A stretch of DNA of 6,033 nucleotides from positions 1-6,033 of the forward strand of contig JAFYGL010000394.1 of the NCBI GenBank assembly GCA_017543165.1, written 5' to 3'. The stretch is from Victivallales bacterium (GTDB lineage: Bacteria; Verrucomicrobiota; Lentisphaeria; Oligosphaerales; Oligosphaeraceae). This document shows, piece after piece, positions 5,219-6,033 of the stretch. Under the pieces are notes generated by a model that ran no database searches, was not told the origin of the DNA, and saw only the letters and a program-made list of their open reading frames with translations. Position numbers and translations under genes: made by a program. The first letter of the stretch is position 1. Each line of letters starts with the position of its first letter.

Positions 5219-6033
5219 ATGAAAAAGCACATTTTATTGGCGTTGGTGGCATTGAGTGGTATTCTTTTGGCTGAAATCAAAAACAAGCCAGACGAGAATA
5301 CACTTTGGCTGGAAGATGGAAAGAACATAGTCACCAGCGAAGCCGTTGGCAAAGGCTGGTTGGGAAATGCAGACGGCTCTGGCGTAAAGAAACTTAAAAT
5401 CGTGCCACGCGCGGAAAAGGGCTTTGACTTCTGCGCATCGGACAGCAGCGGCAAAAAGACACACCATTACGTCCCCCGCAATCCTGAATACAAGTATCTG
5501 GTGATAGACATAGACGACCTGGAGATGTACAAGGGATACCACAACTGGACTTTGCAAATGGACAATGCAGGCATTGTCTGGAGCCAGGCTGGCGCGCTCA
5601 ATCCAGGCATTTTCATTTTCGACATGTTCGCTGGCCGTAAAAAAGAAAAGGCAAACCAGAAGTCGGACAATCTTTTCATCTACGTATATGGTGCCACTCT
5701 GCACTTAAACGAGATCAAGATCGTAAAGAAGCCAGATGTGATGATTGAAGTCAAGGAGAAGAACGGCAAGAACGGCTTCACCATCGGAGACACGCTTGTC
5801 TTCACTGTCACCTTGAAGGAGGAGGCGGAGGATGTGTCGTTGAGGCTGTTCAACAGCGGCGTCCCCTCCGCATTGACCATAAACGACTTGCAGAAAATCC
5901 AGCTCAAGCCAACTGACGACACACAACTGGTATGGACAGCGGAACTGGAAGTGAAAAAATTCGGCATTTCGGAAAAACAATACAACTTGCACGACAGAAT
6001 CATGGTAAAGGCCACCCTGCTTGGCGGAGCCAC
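5219..6033 (+). CDS. Exported beta-rich protein of unknown function (3' end outside window)
   Basis: The frame is open from ATG 5219 to the window edge: 271 complete codons plus 2 nt, with no stop. It begins with a signal peptide, MKKHILLALVALSGILLA, with likely cleavage after A18, so the product is exported. I do not recognise the family. Residues about 19-170 look like a beta-sandwich. The alternating hydrophobic strands YLVIDI (about 89-94), WTLQM and FIYVYG, and a closing strand LHLNEIKIVKKP, resemble carbohydrate-binding or jelly-roll modules. From about 172 a second, Ig-like segment starts (MIEVKEKNGK, then DTLVFTVTLKEE) and continues to the edge. No catalytic motif or cell-wall anchor is seen in the visible part. 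A surface or periplasmic binding role, or the N-terminal part of a larger secreted enzyme, is possible. It is charged and Lys-rich, and its codon use is like its neighbours'. Confidence 0.85.
   Translation, partial: MKKHILLALVALSGILLAEIKNKPDENTLWLEDGKNIVTSEAVGKGWLGNADGSGVKKLKIVPRAEKGFDFCASDSSGKKTHHYVPRNPEYKYLVIDIDDLEMYKGYHNWTLQMDNAGIVWSQAGALNPGIFIFDMFAGRKKEKANQKSDNLFIYVYGATLHLNEIKIVKKPDVMIEVKEKNGKNGFTIGDTLVFTVTLKEEAEDVSLRLFNSGVPSALTINDLQKIQLKPTDDTQLVWTAELEVKKFGISEKQYNLHDRIMVKATLLGGA

Noticed and set aside
5234..6033. Several - strand open frames at the right end, one reaching the edge
   Set aside because: The + strand frame from 5219 has a good ribosome site, a signal peptide and beta-strand patterning. 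The - strand frames lack these.

Overview
The window holds five genes, all on the + strand and packed head to tail. The gaps are 24, 28 and 19 nt, plus one 4-nt overlap. No strand switch, tRNA, rRNA, insertion sequence, CRISPR array or convincing terminator is visible. The first gene begins 9 nt into the window and the last runs off the right edge, so the operon's promoter and end are not seen. No non-coding stretch exceeds 30 nt.

Layout: (1) 10-909 is a secreted protein with a signal peptide, an 11-copy K-P-x-x repeat, a His-rich linker and a C-terminal chagasin-like (peptidase inhibitor I42) domain. (2) 934-3114 is a double-length PilT-type twitching/retraction ATPase, with two complete PilT units fused in one chain. 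(3) 3143-3436 is an HPr-like phosphocarrier with an unusual active-site surround. (4) 3433-5199 is PTS enzyme I (PEP-protein phosphotransferase), apparently translationally coupled to HPr. (5) 5219 to the right edge is an unrecognised exported beta-rich protein.

How they fit together: HPr and EI form a clear biochemical pair. EI autophosphorylates from PEP and passes the phosphate to HPr. No sugar-specific EII component is present here, so the final acceptor is unknown. The PilT-like motor and the two exported proteins concern the envelope or cell surface, and their link to the phosphorelay is only positional.

Organism: a bacterium with moderate-to-high GC, two-membrane-style export signals and frequent ATA and AGG codons. 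A tandem PilT next to ptsH-ptsI and small exported proteins reminds me of the PVC superphylum (Lentisphaerota/Verrucomicrobiota-like). This is a weak impression from general style, not a sequence match.

The most noteworthy points are the asymmetric PilT-PilT fusion and the HPr with an altered active-site loop and altered regulatory-serine surround. The chagasin-like domain on a long proline/lysine/histidine stalk is also worth a look. Nothing here proves a wholly new system.
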